A program made the position numbers and the translations under genes. The notes beneath the pieces were generated by a model. That model was not told the origin of the DNA. It did no database searches and saw only the letters and a list, made by a program, of their open reading frames with translations. From Dyella sp. OK004 (GTDB lineage: Bacteria > Pseudomonadota > Gammaproteobacteria > Xanthomonadales > Rhodanobacteraceae): a stretch of DNA of 64,000 nucleotides. Below are positions 63,804-64,000 of the stretch, in pieces; position 1 is the first letter of the stretch; each line of letters begins with the position of its first letter. The stretch spans positions 62,001-126,000 of the forward strand of contig NZ_FOZI01000005.1 in assembly GCF_900114495.1 (NCBI RefSeq), written 5' to 3'.

Positions 63804-64000
63804 GCGGCCATCCTCGATGGCGCATAGGGCGTTGGATCGATCGCGGGCTCGCGGCCCTGGATCAGATCCAGCAACAGCCGCGCGCTGCCCAGGGCGGTCG
63901 TCACGCCGAGACCTTCATGGCCGGCCGCGACCCATTGGTTGGTGCCGCCAGGTACGGCACCAAGATAAGGGCGTCCATCCGGCGTGGTCGGACGGAAACC
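63800..64000 (-). CDS. DadA-like FAD oxidoreductase, C-terminal fragment (gene runs off the right edge)
   Basis: Only the last 66 residues are inside the window. They begin FRPTTPDGRPYLGAVPGG and contain WVAAGHEGLGVTTALGSARLLLDLI, the FAD-closing C-terminal pattern of D-amino-acid-dehydrogenase/opine-oxidase subunit B proteins. The stop overlaps the ferredoxin-like gene start. It would be the catalytic subunit that oxidises cis-4-hydroxy-D-proline. The epimerase that makes this substrate is not in the window and may lie just beyond the edge. Confidence 0.88.
   Translation of the reverse strand, partial: GFRPTTPDGRPYLGAVPGGTNQWVAAGHEGLGVTTALGSARLLLDLIQGREPAIDPTPYAPSRMAA

Overview
The window is GC-rich, densely coded and mostly read on the minus strand. 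It looks like a chromosomal segment of a Xanthomonadales gammaproteobacterium, most likely Rhodanobacteraceae (Dyella, Luteibacter or Rhodanobacter type). The reasons are the leucine/isovalerate (liu) catabolic genes, an aryl-polyene (xanthomonadin-like) pigment cluster, GTAG-headed REP-like palindromes, and a long TonB receptor beside Tat-exported glycosidases. The genus is inferred from gene content only. I saw no rRNA, tRNA, CRISPR array or complete insertion sequence.

Layout. 1-1.7 kb: 5' part of a lipoprotein gene running off the left edge. 1.9-13.3 kb and 19.6-20.8 kb: leucine/isovalerate degradation (liuE, liuD, a cupin and a VOC protein, liuC, liuB, an acetyl-CoA acetyltransferase, then liuA after an 6.3-kb interruption). 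A Fur-box-preceded feoA-feoB-small Cys-rich gene operon sits on the opposite strand between liuC and liuB. 13.5-19.6 kb: a lipidated subtilisin autotransporter, a GT9 heptosyltransferase-like protein and an ArnT/PMT-like membrane glycosyltransferase. 20.9-26.7 kb: a small membrane protein, an IS5-type transposase remnant, and a chaperone / DUF1120 / DUF1120 / usher operon.

26.8-41.2 kb: one minus-strand aryl-polyene pathway of 17 tightly overlapping genes plus a secreted protein at its end. It holds two ACPs, three ketosynthases with intact Cys-His-His residues, a chain-length-factor-like protein, two dehydratases, a ketoreductase, a thioesterase, two acyltransferases, a glycosyltransferase, a LolA-like carrier, an MMPL exporter, a COG4648-type membrane protein and a methyltransferase. 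No aryl-CoA/AMP ligase is present. 41.5-46.8 kb: an FUSC transporter, a divergent thioredoxin-reductase-like/Rrf2 pair, a small secreted Cys-rich protein and leucine dehydrogenase, which is the entry step for the liu pathway.

47-64 kb: a TonB-dependent receptor, a GH127-type beta-L-arabinofuranosidase and a Tat-exported predicted (alpha/alpha)6 glycosidase, followed by an amino-acid permease, a DUF885 peptidase, an M24 Xaa-Pro-type peptidase and a hydroxyproline catabolic operon (alpha-ketoglutarate semialdehyde dehydrogenase, DHDPS-like deaminase, and a three-part FAD/2Fe-2S dehydrogenase whose last gene runs off the right edge). GH127 enzymes of known function remove beta-L-arabinose from hydroxyproline-rich plant glycoproteins. 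The side-by-side layout therefore suggests a locus for stripping, cutting and burning extensin-type proteins. The two glycosidase genes also share a near-identical palindromic upstream site. This is the most interesting system in the window.
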